A stretch of DNA of 64,000 nt from Streptomyces sp. SLBN-118 (GCF_006715635.1 NZ_VFNP01000001.1:372001-436000); one strand, 5' to 3'; counted from the stretch's first letter, positions 33,892 through 45,344 are shown. Translations and numbers: made by a program. Notes: generated by a model from the sequence alone, not told the origin.

Positions 33892-34342
33892 GGTGAAGAC
33901 CTCTCAAGGTGCGCAGTGCCGGGTGAGAACAATTAATTACCAGGGAGGCGGGAGGTGGACCGTCAGCGGCCGCAGCGAGGGTGGGCAGCAGTCCGCATGG
34001 GAGAACCGGTCGGCAGGGGGCTGCTCCCGGACGTGACCTGCGTGTGATGCGCCCCCACCCCCACCTATTGCGTCCGCGAGAGGGGGGAGCACTGGCCCAC
34101 CCGGGGTACAGGATGAGCGAACGGTGGCGCTGGTTCCGGTCGCGGGGAGGGCTTCTCACTTCGGTGCGTCCCGCTCCCCCTCCACGCGTCTCCCAGCACG
34201 GCGTGGGGCGAGCCGCGCCAGGCAGTCCGTCAGGAAGGCGTGGCGCTCATGCCGCAACCAACCTGTTTCGGCGACGAGTTCGGCCAGCACATCGGCCGTC
34301 AGGCCCGGCTCGACACCTCACCGCCAACCACGCAAGAGCTCG
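33892..34342. other. 451-base gap between two P450 genes
   Basis: Contains the CypX-like promoter and an unexplained minus-strand open frame at 34156-34317 (listed separately). The rest has no supported gene. An AT-rich patch AACAATTAATTACC (33930-33943) lies about 40 bases before the P450 start and could be its promoter region. Confidence 0.4.
34156..34317 (-). other. unexplained 53-codon open frame, possible gene scrap
   Basis: After a TGA at 34318-34320 the minus frame reads EPGLTADVLAELVAETGWLR, HERHAFLTDCLARLAP and a basic tail, then stops. The composition is protein-like (amphipathic helices) but there is no start or ribosome site, and I recognise no family. It could be the C-terminal scrap of a lost gene. 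Confidence 0.25.
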
Positions 34343-35578
34343 TCAGGCGCGCACGCCGTCGAACTCGATGTTCAGATGGCGGGGCCCGCGCAGGACGGCG
34401 TTCTGGCGGTAGGGCGGAGGGTCTTCCACCAGGCGGGGACTGTCGAGCCTGCGGGCGAGTTCGGACAGGGCGAGCTGGGTCTCGAGGCGCGCCAGCGGCG
34501 CGCCGAAGCAGCTGTGGATGCCGCTGCCCAGTCCGAGGTGCTGGATGTCCTTCCGGTCCGGGTCGAAGCGGTCGGGGTCCTCGAAGCGTTGCGGGTCGCG
34601 GTTGCCAGACGCCAGAACCAGCCACAGCGACGATCCCTTGGGGATGGTCACACCGCGGACCTCGATGTCGGCGATCGGTGTGCGCTGCGGCAGTAGCTGC
34701 ACCGGCGGTTCGTAGCGCAGCAGTTCCTCCACGATCGGCACGGCCAGGCGCGGCTCGTGGCGCAGGCGCTGGAGGACATCGGGGTGGCGCAGCAGGGTGA
34801 GCATGCCGTTGGTGATCAGGTTGACCGTCGTCTCATGCCCCGCGATCAGCAGCAGGGCCGCGGTGCTGAGAACCTCCATCGTCGTCATGGCTCCGTCCGG
34901 TCCGCCTCCCGTGACCAGTGCGGAGAGCATGTCGTCACGCGGTGACTTGCGCCGTTCCTCGATCAACCCGGCCAGGTACATGCCCAGTTGTGTCCTGGCC
35001 TCCTTCGCGATGCGGTCCCGCTCGCTGTGGTCCTCGTCCGGCGCGGGATCCAGGCTGGCGGCGAGGGTGTCGGCCCAGGTGTGGAAGCGTGGCTCGTCCT
35101 CACGCGGCACCCCGAGCAGTCGGCAGATCACCGTGACGGGGAAGGGGTAGGAGAACTGTTCGACGAGGTCGATGCGGCCCCCGTTCGCGAAAGAGTCGAT
35201 GAGACCGGAGACGATCTCACCGAGTTCCGGGCGCATGCTCTCGATGCGCTGGGGGCTGTGCGGTGGCCCGAAGGGACGGTTGGTCATGCGGCGCATCCGG
35301 TCGTGCTCCGGGGGGTCGAGCTTCAGGAAGCCGGGCGGAAGGGTCGTCTCCTGCTCCTGATCCGGCTGCTGCAGTTCGTCGGCCACCGACGCGGTGCGAT
35401 TCCGGGCGTCGGAGCTGATCCGCGGATCGTGCAGCAGGCTCAGGATGTCGTGGTACGTGCTGATGACGTACGGGCCGCCCTCGTCGTGGGCCACCGGCGT
35501 CTTTCGGAGCTCCGTGTAGAGGGGGTAGGGGTTGGCGCGGTTGGAGTAGTCGGTGATCTGCCGCAGGAGTGACGTCAT
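34343..35578 (-). CDS. cytochrome P450, canonical bacterial class I type
   Basis: 411 residues. I-helix LLLIAGHETTVNLI has the acid-alcohol pair, K-helix EELLRYEPPVQ gives ExxR, and the heme loop is LGSGIHSCFGAPLARLE. LDPPEHDRMRRMTNRPF is the usual C-helix region. It resembles CYP105/107-type hydroxylases of Streptomyces secondary metabolism. Start: ATG at 35576-35578 after AAGGACC. The FAD ferredoxin reductase ends 142 bases upstream, so reductase, P450 and CypX-like P450 are in one direction and could share electrons. Confidence 0.9.
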   Translation of the reverse strand: MTSLLRQITDYSNRANPYPLYTELRKTPVAHDEGGPYVISTYHDILSLLHDPRISSDARNRTASVADELQQPDQEQETTLPPGFLKLDPPEHDRMRRMTNRPFGPPHSPQRIESMRPELGEIVSGLIDSFANGGRIDLVEQFSYPFPVTVICRLLGVPREDEPRFHTWADTLAASLDPAPDEDHSERDRIAKEARTQLGMYLAGLIEERRKSPRDDMLSALVTGGGPDGAMTTMEVLSTAALLLIAGHETTVNLITNGMLTLLRHPDVLQRLRHEPRLAVPIVEELLRYEPPVQLLPQRTPIADIEVRGVTIPKGSSLWLVLASGNRDPQRFEDPDRFDPDRKDIQHLGLGSGIHSCFGAPLARLETQLALSELARRLDSPRLVEDPPPYRQNAVLRGPRHLNIEFDGVRA

Positions 35579-35720
35579 GACAGGTCCTTGTTGGCGTGGG
35601 CGTCGGCCGTGGAGACGTTGCCGGAGGCGGTTCGGGCGGTGGAGTGGTCCGGCCCCGGACAGACCCGCACGGGAGGGGCCGCCGCCGGACGGCCCGAGGT
35701 TGTCGGTCTGCTCACGGTCG

Positions 35721-37112
35721 TCATCGGCCCGGGGTGAAGACCATCCGCCGGTCGGCGGGCGAGTAGCCGCCGAGGGTGACGGTCGGACCATGGGTCGGCA
35801 CGGAGGGGTCGGGGAAATCGGCCGGGAGTGGGCGCTGTCCGTCGGAGCGCATGTCCAGGGTCGGGAACGGCGGCGGGAACGGCGCGGTCGACTCGATCTG
35901 CCGCTGGTAGAACGGCAACCACCGCGCGTTGTCGAAGGTGACGGCGCCGATGACGCGTCCCTGGTATCCGTACACTCCCGTGAACCTGCGCTCCGCGAGT
36001 GCACCTTGGCTGATGAGGATCTCCTCGCCCATGGACGGCACCCCGACCGACTTGATGTTCACCCCGAACTGGGAGGACCAGAAGGCCGGCACCCACATGT
36101 GCGGGCGGCGGTCCGCGCCGGCGCTGACCATGTTGTGCGCGGCGATCTCGGCCTGCGAGACGGCGTTGCCCCAGTGCTCCAGGGACAGGAACTGGTACCC
36201 GAACAGCGGGTGCGGGGACCTCGCCACGTCGCCGGCGACGAAGACGTCGTCGGTCACGATGCCCCGGATGTCGAAGGCCCGGCATCCCGCGTCGCACGCA
36301 ATGCCACGGGGTCCCGCGCCCAGCCCGGATCGGGCCAGCCATTCCGTGTTCCGGGTCGCGCCGAGCGAGACGACCACGATGTCCGCCTCGACCGCGGCGC
36401 CGTCGGACAGGTGGGCGGAGCGCACCCGCCCCGCGGAGTCACCCTCCAGCGAGGTGACCATGACACCGCAGCGCAGGTCCACGCCCTGCTCGCGCTGCAT
36501 CTGTGCGGCCACATCACCGATCACACCGCCGAGCGCACCGACCAGCGGAGCGGCGGCGCGTTCCGCGACGGTGACCGCAATTCCGCGCTCCCGGCAGGCA
36601 GAGGCGATCTCCGAGCCTGTGAATCCAGCGCCGATCACGAGCACCCGGCGTGGTCCCTGCGCGAGCCGGCTGTGCAGCCGGGCCGCCTCGTCGCGGGTAC
36701 GCAGGACGAAGACCCCGTCGAGCTCCGCCTCGCTCTGGTTCGGCCACGGACGGGGCCGTACGCCGGTCGCGATCAGCAGCCGGTCGTACGCCACCTCGTC
36801 TCCGTCGGCGAGTTGCACCCGCCTCGCCGCCATGTCGAGACCGGTGGCCGCGACCCCGAGGCGCCACTGCGCGTCCGGGTCCCGTCGCCGGGGAAGCGCC
36901 GTGCGGTCGGCGGCCGCCTTCCCCAGCAGGACCTGCTTGGACAGGGGCGGCCGGTCGTACGGCTCGTACGGCTCGTCGCCGATCAGCGTGAGGGAACCGG
37001 CGAAGCCTTCCTCCCGCAGCGTCTCCGCGGCCCGCAAGCCGGCCAGTGAGGCGCCGACGATCACGATTCGTCCCTCGCGCCTCAACCATTCCAGCTGGCG
37101 GTCACCGTCCAC
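35721..37112 (-). CDS. NAD(P)H-ferredoxin reductase-type FAD oxidoreductase
   Basis: 463 residues, two Rossmann folds. RIVIVGASLAGLRAAETLR binds FAD, and VLVIGAGFTGSEIASACRERG binds NAD(P)H. TDDVFVAGDVA is the FAD-ribityl motif, and ATGVRPRPWP is also typical. It matches the putidaredoxin-reductase/BphA4-like group, whose C-terminal beta domain (SSQFGVNIKSVG) is present. It should pass electrons to the ferredoxin whose 3' end it overlaps. Start: GTG at 37110-37112, six bases after GAGGAGG; the gene overlaps ferredoxin by 11 bases, indicating translational coupling. Confidence 0.9.
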   Translation of the reverse strand: MDGDRQLEWLRREGRIVIVGASLAGLRAAETLREEGFAGSLTLIGDEPYEPYDRPPLSKQVLLGKAAADRTALPRRRDPDAQWRLGVAATGLDMAARRVQLADGDEVAYDRLLIATGVRPRPWPNQSEAELDGVFVLRTRDEAARLHSRLAQGPRRVLVIGAGFTGSEIASACRERGIAVTVAERAAAPLVGALGGVIGDVAAQMQREQGVDLRCGVMVTSLEGDSAGRVRSAHLSDGAAVEADIVVVSLGATRNTEWLARSGLGAGPRGIACDAGCRAFDIRGIVTDDVFVAGDVARSPHPLFGYQFLSLEHWGNAVSQAEIAAHNMVSAGADRRPHMWVPAFWSSQFGVNIKSVGVPSMGEEILISQGALAERRFTGVYGYQGRVIGAVTFDNARWLPFYQRQIESTAPFPPPFPTLDMRSDGQRPLPADFPDPSVPTHGPTVTLGGYSPADRRMVFTPGR

Positions 37113-37347
37113 GGGATGCCTCCTCGCCGTGCGCGGGGTGAGCACCGGCCGTTTCGTCCAGGCCCTCCACGAGGATGGCCTGCACGGGGCACGCGGCTGC
37201 GGCACGCCGCAGCTGCTCCCTCTGCCCGGCGTCGGCCTGCGGGTTGTACAGCAGTGCCTCGTCGCCGTGCATGGTGAAGACATCGTGTGCGAGGAACGCG
37301 CATTGCGCATATCCCTGGCAGCGGTTCAGATCGACGACAAGCCTCAT
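37102..37347 (-). CDS. 3Fe-4S-type ferredoxin for P450s
   Basis: 81 residues. MRLVVDLNRCQGYAQCAFLA gives Cys10 and Cys16, and a later AAAACPVQAI gives the third Cys followed by Pro. The CxxYxxC spacing, with the second cluster position replaced, is that of Streptomyces P450-linked [3Fe-4S] ferredoxins (SuaB/SuaE-like). It is the first gene of the reductase-P450 set and should feed both P450s. Start: ATG at 37345-37347 with GGAAGG upstream. The acidic C-terminal tail (GEEASRGR) overlaps the reductase start. Confidence 0.9.
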   Translation of the reverse strand: MRLVVDLNRCQGYAQCAFLAHDVFTMHGDEALLYNPQADAGQREQLRRAAAACPVQAILVEGLDETAGAHPAHGEEASRGR

Positions 37348-37459
37348 CAAAGGTGCGCCCTTCCAGTGGTTCCGTTCCTCAGCTTGCGGGTGTTGTCGTG
37401 TTGTCGCGAGCACAGAAGGGCCAGAAGCGTCATGGGTCGGCAAGCCGCGGAACAGTGCG

Positions 37460-38125
37460 TCATGACGAGGGGGCCGGTCTGGACCGCCCGCGCAGACCGG
37501 CCACAAGGATGTGCAGGCTGACAATCAGGGCCCACGCCGGGAAGACCAGCTCCGACCAGGCGATGCTGTCCGTCACGAAGAGCAGCGTCAGCCCGACGAG
37601 ATAGCCCAGGATCGACAGCCATCGGGGAAGGATTCCGAGCTGGCGCCCGATGGAGGAGGTCGTCAGGCTGAACACCGCTGCCATACGCATCGAATACGTC
37701 GTCAGAAGGCCGTAGGTGAAGTGCTGGCCGAACGACTGCAGTTGCGGCCCGGAGCCGCTCCCGGACACACCCGCCGCGGCCAGCAGGCTTCCCGCCGACG
37801 CCGCGGCGCCGAAGAGGGTCGCGACGAAGAGCAGACCGCTGCCCAGGAACACAGTGGCGACGAACTTGTCCTCCGCGTCCCCCATGCGTGCGCGTACAGC
37901 ACCCATGAACCAGAGGAAGAAAATGCCCGCGAACGGGATGAGGCCGAGCGCCGTCTGTACCGTGCGCCGCCGCGAGGCATCGGAGAACCAGTCGCCGCCC
38001 ACATCATCCGGGCCGGGCAGCGTCAGGCGGACCAGAATGATCGCGGTGCCGAGCAGCAGAGCGAAGATGATGCCCACCAGGCCCGCGGCCCGCCGAGTAC
38101 GCAGCGCCTGATGTCTTGTCACCAT
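37460..38125 (-). CDS. multi-pass membrane protein of unknown function
   Basis: 221 residues with six likely membrane helices, for example LVGIIFALLLGTAIILVRL, ALGLIPFAGIFFLWFMGAVR, VATVFLGSGLLFVATLFGAA and WLSILGYLVGLTLLFV. Short charged loops (RARMGDAEDK) lie between. No enzyme motif or transporter signature was recognised. Similar actinobacterial proteins are annotated only as hypothetical integral membrane proteins. Start: ATG at 38123-38125; no clear ribosome site. Confidence 0.6.
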   Translation of the reverse strand: MVTRHQALRTRRAAGLVGIIFALLLGTAIILVRLTLPGPDDVGGDWFSDASRRRTVQTALGLIPFAGIFFLWFMGAVRARMGDAEDKFVATVFLGSGLLFVATLFGAAASAGSLLAAAGVSGSGSGPQLQSFGQHFTYGLLTTYSMRMAAVFSLTTSSIGRQLGILPRWLSILGYLVGLTLLFVTDSIAWSELVFPAWALIVSLHILVAGLRGRSRPAPSS

Positions 38126-38310
38126 GGGCGGCCAGCTCGCTTCCTCTCCGCGTCCATGGGTCGCCCGATACCGGGGCGGACCACTGCAACCAGAAAGAGC
38201 CCATGACTGGTGGTTACGCCAGCCCGAACGCGCGTGAGGGTGACACGCGGATAGGGGCACCGCGCGCATCGCGACTCATCGAGCCGCCGACGCGCGGGTC
38301 GTGGTGCTCC

Positions 38311-38501
38311 TAGGGCCTGTCGTTTGGATCAGGCCGGATCAGTGAGCGGGGTCTGGCGCGTGCAGATGCAAGGCGGAGGATGGGGGTCCCCCCGCCGAAG
38401 GCAGGGGGAGAGCCCACGCGGAGCGTAGGCGACTGACGACAACGCAGCAGATGTGCGTGCCAGGGCACGCGAGCCCGGCAAGATCCGAACGACAGGCCCT
38501 A
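38311..38501. repeat. MITE-like element 1 (about 191 bp)
   Basis: Terminal inverted repeats TAGGGCCTGTCGTTTGGATC (38311-38330) and GATCCGAACGACAGGCCCTA (38482-38501) match at 19 of 20. There is no coding capacity. An internal GCAAGGCGGAGGAT (38368-38381) and TGTGCGTGCCAGG (38452-38464) recur in the neighbouring element. Such short imperfect palindromes are scattered in Streptomyces genomes. Confidence 0.75.
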
Positions 38502-38679
38502 GGGCGTGTTTTAGAAGTGGCGCCGTCCGCCCGCAGGGCGGGCCCCGCGGCGTCTGGTGCGTGCAATCGCAAGGCGGAGGATCGCCCTCGTACTGGACGT
38601 ACTTGGGCGACTCCGACAACACCGCGAGTGTGCGTGCCAGGCGTCGCGGGGCAGGCGAGACTTCTAAAACACGGCCTAG
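38499..38679. repeat. MITE-like element 2 (about 181 bp), abutting element 1
   Basis: Terminal repeats CTAGGGCGTGTTTTAGAAGT (38499-38518) and ACTTCTAAAACACGGCCTAG (38660-38679) match at 19 of 20. It shares the CTAG boundary with element 1 and the two internal blocks (38569-38582 and 38629-38641), though the terminal repeats differ. Confidence 0.75.
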
Positions 38680-38923
38680 TCGTCCGCCTGGAACTCCGCG
38701 GCTCCTGTGCTGCCTTCAGCCCGCCCCGGCACCCGCCCTCGCGTCAACCGAGCCGTCCCCGCCGCCCGATCCGGGCCGCGCGGCGTTTCAAGTCCGCCGC
38801 GGCCGAGGGCAAAGGGGGCCAATCGCCGTAATCGACGCACCCGCGATCAGCGACGCACCCGCTCCGCTAGCATGTTCGAGTGCTCGCAACGATCACGTTG
38901 AAATATGACAAATCGGTTGAAAA

Positions 38924-40282
38924 TTGATATCTGCTGTAACGCGAGAGCGAATACGGGGCAGCCTTCGGTTGGCTGCATGGCGTCAACCACGCGTCATGCT
39001 GTGGGGCGCGGTGAGTGTGGTGGGCCTGGGGTTCCTCATCGCACTGGAGATAGCCGCGCGTCGGTACGGCGAGCGGGGGCCGATCTCCGACCAGGCGCGA
39101 GAGGTGATATTCGCCCCGAAATCGGGGACCGTGCTGTACGTCAGCATGATGCTGATGATGGTGGTGCTCACCTGGCGGCAGCGGCTGATCGCGGTCGGCG
39201 CAGCCATCGGCATCGACGTCGTCTTCTGGCTCGTGCGGTGGGCTCTCGACGCCGAGATGATGTACGGCAACGGCGCGTTGTGGGTGACGTTGGCCTGTGC
39301 CGTCATCGCCGTCACGCGCCGCACCGGCCGGGACCGGATCCTGCTGCTGAAAGGCGTCGGACTGGCCCTGCTGCTGGTGGCCGGCCGCAAGACCGGCTAC
39401 ACCTGGCTGCTCATCACGTCGAAGACCCGCCCGGCGGTGCTCGACCAGTACGTGGCAACCGCTGATCACGCGTTGGGCAACCCTTCGTGGCTGGTGGGCC
39501 GGATTGTCGCGGTCACCGGCGCGGTCGGCCACCAAGTTCTCAACTGGGTCTACGTTCAGCTCGCGGTGGGCGCGGTCGTCGTCGCGGTGTACCAGCTGCG
39601 CAACGTGGCGGCCGAGCGCCGCTTCCCGGGCCACCACCTGGTGAGCACCTTTCTGGTCATCGGCCTGCTCGGGCCGGGCATCTACATGATCTACCCGGTG
39701 GTCGGACCGATCTTCGCCTACGGTGCCGACGGGGGGCACTGGGCGGTGGCCAACCTGTGGCCGAACACACCGCCGCCGGTCGGTACCCCGCTCCCGATGT
39801 CGTTCGACGAGATCACCCCGCGCAACTGCATGCCCAGTCTGCACACAGCGTGGGCCACCGCGATCTTCATTCATTCCCGCAAGGGCCCAAGGGCGCTGCG
39901 ATTCGCAGGCACGTTCTGGCTGATCGCCACGCTCGGCGCAACGCTGGGCTTCGGCTACCACTACGGCGCGGACATCATCGCCGGTGTGGTGTTCACGGTC
40001 ACGATCGAGACGGCTCTTCGCTCACGCGACCGAGGCTGGGACCGGCCGGGAATCCAGCTGGTCGTCTACGGCGCCACTGTCTTCGCTGCGCTCCTGGCGT
40101 CGTATCGCTATCTGTCGACGGAAATGGCCGCACATCCGTGGGTGTTCGGACCGCTGCTCATTGGGGCGATGACCTCAGTGGTCTACGGCTACGTACGGAC
40201 CACCAAGCTGTGGGAACGGAAGGCCGCGTCGGTGCATCTGCCGGAACAGCGACGCGAACCGCAGCCCGAACTCGTTGGTTGA
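38924..40282 (+). CDS. PAP2-superfamily membrane enzyme, AUR1-like
   Basis: About 452 residues with many membrane helices. The catalytic signature of the PAP2_3/AUR1 group is visible: RNCMPSLHTAWAT (SLH motif) and GYHYGADIIAG (second His and Asp). HHLVSTFLVIGLLGPGIYMIY lies before them. Such enzymes hydrolyse or transfer phosphate or phospho-inositol head groups on lipids. Start uncertain: TTG at 38924 gives a basic N-terminus before helix 1; ATG at 38996 would begin inside helix 1. Upstream DNA is AT-rich (TTGAAATATGACAAATCGG), consistent with a promoter. Confidence 0.82.
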   Translation: MISAVTRERIRGSLRLAAWRQPRVMLWGAVSVVGLGFLIALEIAARRYGERGPISDQAREVIFAPKSGTVLYVSMMLMMVVLTWRQRLIAVGAAIGIDVVFWLVRWALDAEMMYGNGALWVTLACAVIAVTRRTGRDRILLLKGVGLALLLVAGRKTGYTWLLITSKTRPAVLDQYVATADHALGNPSWLVGRIVAVTGAVGHQVLNWVYVQLAVGAVVVAVYQLRNVAAERRFPGHHLVSTFLVIGLLGPGIYMIYPVVGPIFAYGADGGHWAVANLWPNTPPPVGTPLPMSFDEITPRNCMPSLHTAWATAIFIHSRKGPRALRFAGTFWLIATLGATLGFGYHYGADIIAGVVFTVTIETALRSRDRGWDRPGIQLVVYGATVFAALLASYRYLSTEMAAHPWVFGPLLIGAMTSVVYGYVRTTKLWERKAASVHLPEQRREPQPELVG

Positions 40283-40383
40283 CCGCGCTTTCGTGCAGGC
40301 TCCGCCTGCCGCCGACTACGGTGCCCCGGTCAGCGGGTCCTCGTGCGGCTGCAGCAGTGCGAGCCGTGGATCACTCTTCGATG

Positions 40384-40475
40384 TGGGAGAGCCGGTCGAG
40401 ATCATGCCTTACGACCCTGCTTGGCCGGCGATGTTCGCCAGGCTGGGTGTTGGCCTGCGTGCGGCCCTCGGCTGA
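40384..40475 (+). pseudogene. GrpB (UPF0157) N-terminal fragment
   Basis: The DNA encodes EPVEIMPYDPAWPAMFARLG and LRAALG before a stop at 40473-40475. That is the conserved start of GrpB-family proteins (VxIVPYDPxWPxxFxxExxxLRxALG). The remaining 140 or so residues, including the nucleotidyltransferase-like core, are gone. It lies between PAP2 and the LysR gene. Confidence 0.6.
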
Positions 40476-40500
40476 ACCTTGCGTCCCGGTCGCGGACTTC

Positions 40501-41457
40501 TCAACCGCCCCAGAGCGTGACGTACACCGGGGGTCGGAACTGGGAGGGCGGGACGCCCGCGCCCGGTGCCCCCATGATCCGGGTCGCCCCGGGGGTGTGC
40601 AGGAAGTGCAGGAAGGCGTCGGTGGCCGGGGAGCGGTGCTCGGGCTGCAGGACGGTCGCGTGCCATGTGGCGTCCGACGGTGTGGCCGAGGTCTCCAGCA
40701 TGCGCAGCTCGTCACGCCGGATGCGGGGCGACACCAGATGGGCCAGGGCCGGAGCCACACCCGCGCCGTCGGCGGCGGCCGCCCAGGTCGCGGTCTGGTT
40801 CGGGAACACCAGCACGTGCCGTTCGGGCACGTCCAGCCGCCGCAGCAGCCGCCCGGAGTCCGCCTCCGGATCGGTGCCGGAGGAGTCGACCAGCCACGAC
40901 CACAGCGGTGGCGGACCGGGAGGCCGCGGCGCCCTGGCACCGGTCACCACGACCAGCTGGGTACGGAACAGCGGCTCGCTGACCAGTTCTCCCCCGCGGG
41001 CGGCACCGAGATCCGGTCCGAGCGCGACATCGGCCAGCCGGTTCTCCACCAGCACGCGCATCTCGTTGCCGACGGCCACACCGAAGGAAGTCTCGGTCCT
41101 GCGCCCGGCACGGACGGCAAAGGCCTCCATGAGCGACGGGAGTACGAACTCGGCCAGTGTGCTCGTGGCGACGACGCGCAGTTCGTCGGGCACTCCCCGC
41201 GCCGCCCGCACCGCGACCTCGGCATCCGCGCTCAGCGCGACCATTCGCGACGCGACCGGCAAGAGCCGCGCCCCCGCCGGTGTCAGCCGCATGCCACCAC
41301 CGCTGGTACGCCGGATGAGCGGATCACCGAAGTGGGTGCGCAGCGCGCCGATCGCCTGCGACACGGCGGACTCGCTCACGCTCAGAGTCCGCGCGGCAGC
41401 GGCCACCGAACCGAGCCGGGCCACGAGCACGAAGGTGCTGAGCTGGGTAACGGTCAC
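40501..41457 (-). CDS. LysR-family transcriptional regulator of the CO dehydrogenase cluster
   Basis: 318 residues. The N-terminal winged helix (VTQLSTFVLVARLGSVAAAA, LSVSESAVSQAIGALRTHFG) and the co-inducer-binding domain follow the LysR plan. It is divergent from coxM, with a dyad at 41484-41499 in the 113-base gap. LysR proteins usually regulate the divergent operon, so this is the probable cox activator. Start: GTG at 41455-41457 behind AGGAAA; an ATG at 41475 has no ribosome site. The C-terminal VYVTLWGG is unusual for the family. Confidence 0.88.
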   Translation of the reverse strand: MTVTQLSTFVLVARLGSVAAAARTLSVSESAVSQAIGALRTHFGDPLIRRTSGGGMRLTPAGARLLPVASRMVALSADAEVAVRAARGVPDELRVVATSTLAEFVLPSLMEAFAVRAGRRTETSFGVAVGNEMRVLVENRLADVALGPDLGAARGGELVSEPLFRTQLVVVTGARAPRPPGPPPLWSWLVDSSGTDPEADSGRLLRRLDVPERHVLVFPNQTATWAAAADGAGVAPALAHLVSPRIRRDELRMLETSATPSDATWHATVLQPEHRSPATDAFLHFLHTPGATRIMGAPGAGVPPSQFRPPVYVTLWGG

Positions 41458-41483
41458 TAGGCAATTTTCCTGCATTTGTGGTG

Positions 41484-41499
41484 ATAAGTGAATGCTTAT
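41484..41499. promoter_or_regulatory. LysR-type dyad between lysR and coxM
   Basis: ATAAG (41484-41488) and CTTAT (41495-41499) form perfect 5-base arms around TGAATG, in an AT-rich island of an otherwise GC-rich gap. Position and size fit a LysR box controlling both divergent genes. Confidence 0.45.
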
Positions 41500-41570
41500 T
41501 CTCCCCTTGTACGGCGGGTGCCGACGAGCGCAGCATCGCGATAGGCGGGGGCAGCGTCGAGGGAGGCCCG

Positions 41571-42443
41571 ATGCAGGTTCCAGCCGCGTTCCAGTACGAG
41601 AAAGCCACCAGCCTCGATCACGCGATCGAGCTGCTCACTCAGTACGGCCCCGAGGCCCGGGTGGTGGCGGGCGGCCACAGCCTGCTGCCGATGATGAAGC
41701 TGCGGCTGGCCCAGCCCGAGGCACTGATCGACATCAACGCGCTCGACGAGCTGGCGCTGATCCGCGTGGACGGGCACGAGCTCGCCGTCGGAGCGATGGT
41801 CCGCCACGCGGAACTGCTCGCCTCGCCGGTCGTCGGCGAGCACTTCCCCATCCTGCGGGACGCGGAACGGGTCATCGCCGATCCGCTCGTGCGCAACCGC
41901 GGCACCGTCGGCGGCTCGCTGTGCCAGGCCGATCCGTCGGAGGACCTGTCCGCGGCGTTCTCGGCGCTGCGCGCAACCCTTGTCGCCCAGGGCCCCGGAG
42001 GCAGACGTTCCATCGCGATCAGGGAGTTCTTCCTCGGCCCGTACGAGACCGCACTGGACGAGGCGGAGCTTCTGGTGGAGATCCGCGTACCCATCCGCTC
42101 GCACGCCAGCGCCTACCGCAAGGTCGAGCGCCGGGTCGGCGACTGGGCGGTCGTCGCCGCAGGAGCGGTGCTGGAGATCTCGGGCGGGGTGATCACCGAG
42201 GCCGGCATCGGGCTGACCGCGGTGGGCGCCCGACGGTTCGTTGCCGAGCAGGCCGAGGACTTCCTGCGCGGCGGGCGCCCGGACGACGAGGCTTTCGCCG
42301 AGGCGGGCCGGATCGCCTCGCAGGAGTGCCGGCCGACAGCCGACCAGCGCGGCCCGGTCGACTACAAGCGGCATCTGGCCGGGGAGCTCACCACGCGGGC
42401 GCTGCGCACCGCCGCCGCCCGCGCCCAGGGGCAGGAGGCATGA
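41571..42443 (+). CDS. coxM: CO dehydrogenase medium (FAD) subunit CoxM-like
   Basis: 290 residues of the FAD-binding fold of molybdenum hydroxylases. AGGHSLLPMMKLRLAQP binds the FAD pyrophosphate, and NRGTVGGSLCQADPS is the second flavin motif. The C-terminal CO-deh-flav-C domain follows (SAYRKVERRVGDWAVVA). It carries electrons from the Fe-S clusters to a quinone. Start: ATG at 41571 after GGGAGG. The stop at 42441-42443 and the next ATG at 42445 are one base apart, so coxM-S-L form a tight operon. Confidence 0.9.
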   Translation: MQVPAAFQYEKATSLDHAIELLTQYGPEARVVAGGHSLLPMMKLRLAQPEALIDINALDELALIRVDGHELAVGAMVRHAELLASPVVGEHFPILRDAERVIADPLVRNRGTVGGSLCQADPSEDLSAAFSALRATLVAQGPGGRRSIAIREFFLGPYETALDEAELLVEIRVPIRSHASAYRKVERRVGDWAVVAAGAVLEISGGVITEAGIGLTAVGARRFVAEQAEDFLRGGRPDDEAFAEAGRIASQECRPTADQRGPVDYKRHLAGELTTRALRTAAARAQGQEA

Positions 42444-42444
42444 C

Positions 42445-42962
42445 ATGCGGATCACCGTGACCGTGAACGGCGAGCAGCACACGAGGGACGTGGAGCCGAG
42501 GCTGCTGCTCGTGCACTTCCTGCGCGACGAACTCAGGCTCACCGGCACCCACTGGGGCTGTGACACCTCCAACTGCGGGGTGTGCACGGTCTGGCTGGAC
42601 GACACGCCGGTGAAATCCTGCACCGTGCTCGCGGTGATGGCCGACGGCCATGAGGTTCGGACCGTCGAGGACCTGGCGCACGGGGCCGAACTCGACCCGG
42701 TACAGCAGGGATTCGTCGCCTGCCACGGGCTGCAGTGCGGCTTCTGCACGCCGGGGATGATGATGACCGCCCGCTGGCTGCTGGACCACAACGCGGATCC
42801 GTCCGAGGAGGACATCCGCGAGGCCATCTCCGGACAGGTGTGCCGCTGCACCGGTTACGAGAACATCGTGCGCTCCGTCCGCTGGGCCGCCGAGCACGGC
42901 GGCGGAGCGCAGGCCGCCGACGCGGGCACCGAACCGGCGCCCGGCCGCGAGGAGGTGCGGGC

Positions 42963-42966
<4 letters not shown>
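42445..42966 (+). CDS. coxS: CO dehydrogenase small [2Fe-2S] subunit CoxS-like
   Basis: 173 residues. The plant-ferredoxin-like N-terminal cluster uses GCDTSNCGVCTVWLDD and a Cys in KSCTVLAVM. The four-helix C-terminal cluster uses CGFCTPGMMM and the CRCTGYENIV pair. It relays electrons from the molybdenum centre in CoxL to FAD in CoxM. The tail is extended (about 12 residues, Ala/Glu-rich) before the stop. Start: ATG at 42445, with GGAGG inside the coxM 3' end. It overlaps coxL by four bases (ATGA). Confidence 0.92.
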
Positions 42967-45335
<2,369 letters not shown>

Positions 45336-45344
45336 GGCCGCGTG

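Noticed and set aside
26854..37347. A cyclodipeptide synthase or terpene/polyketide core enzyme for the P450 block
   Set aside because: Every frame of suitable length was read and none shows CDPS, NRPS, PKS or terpene synthase motifs.
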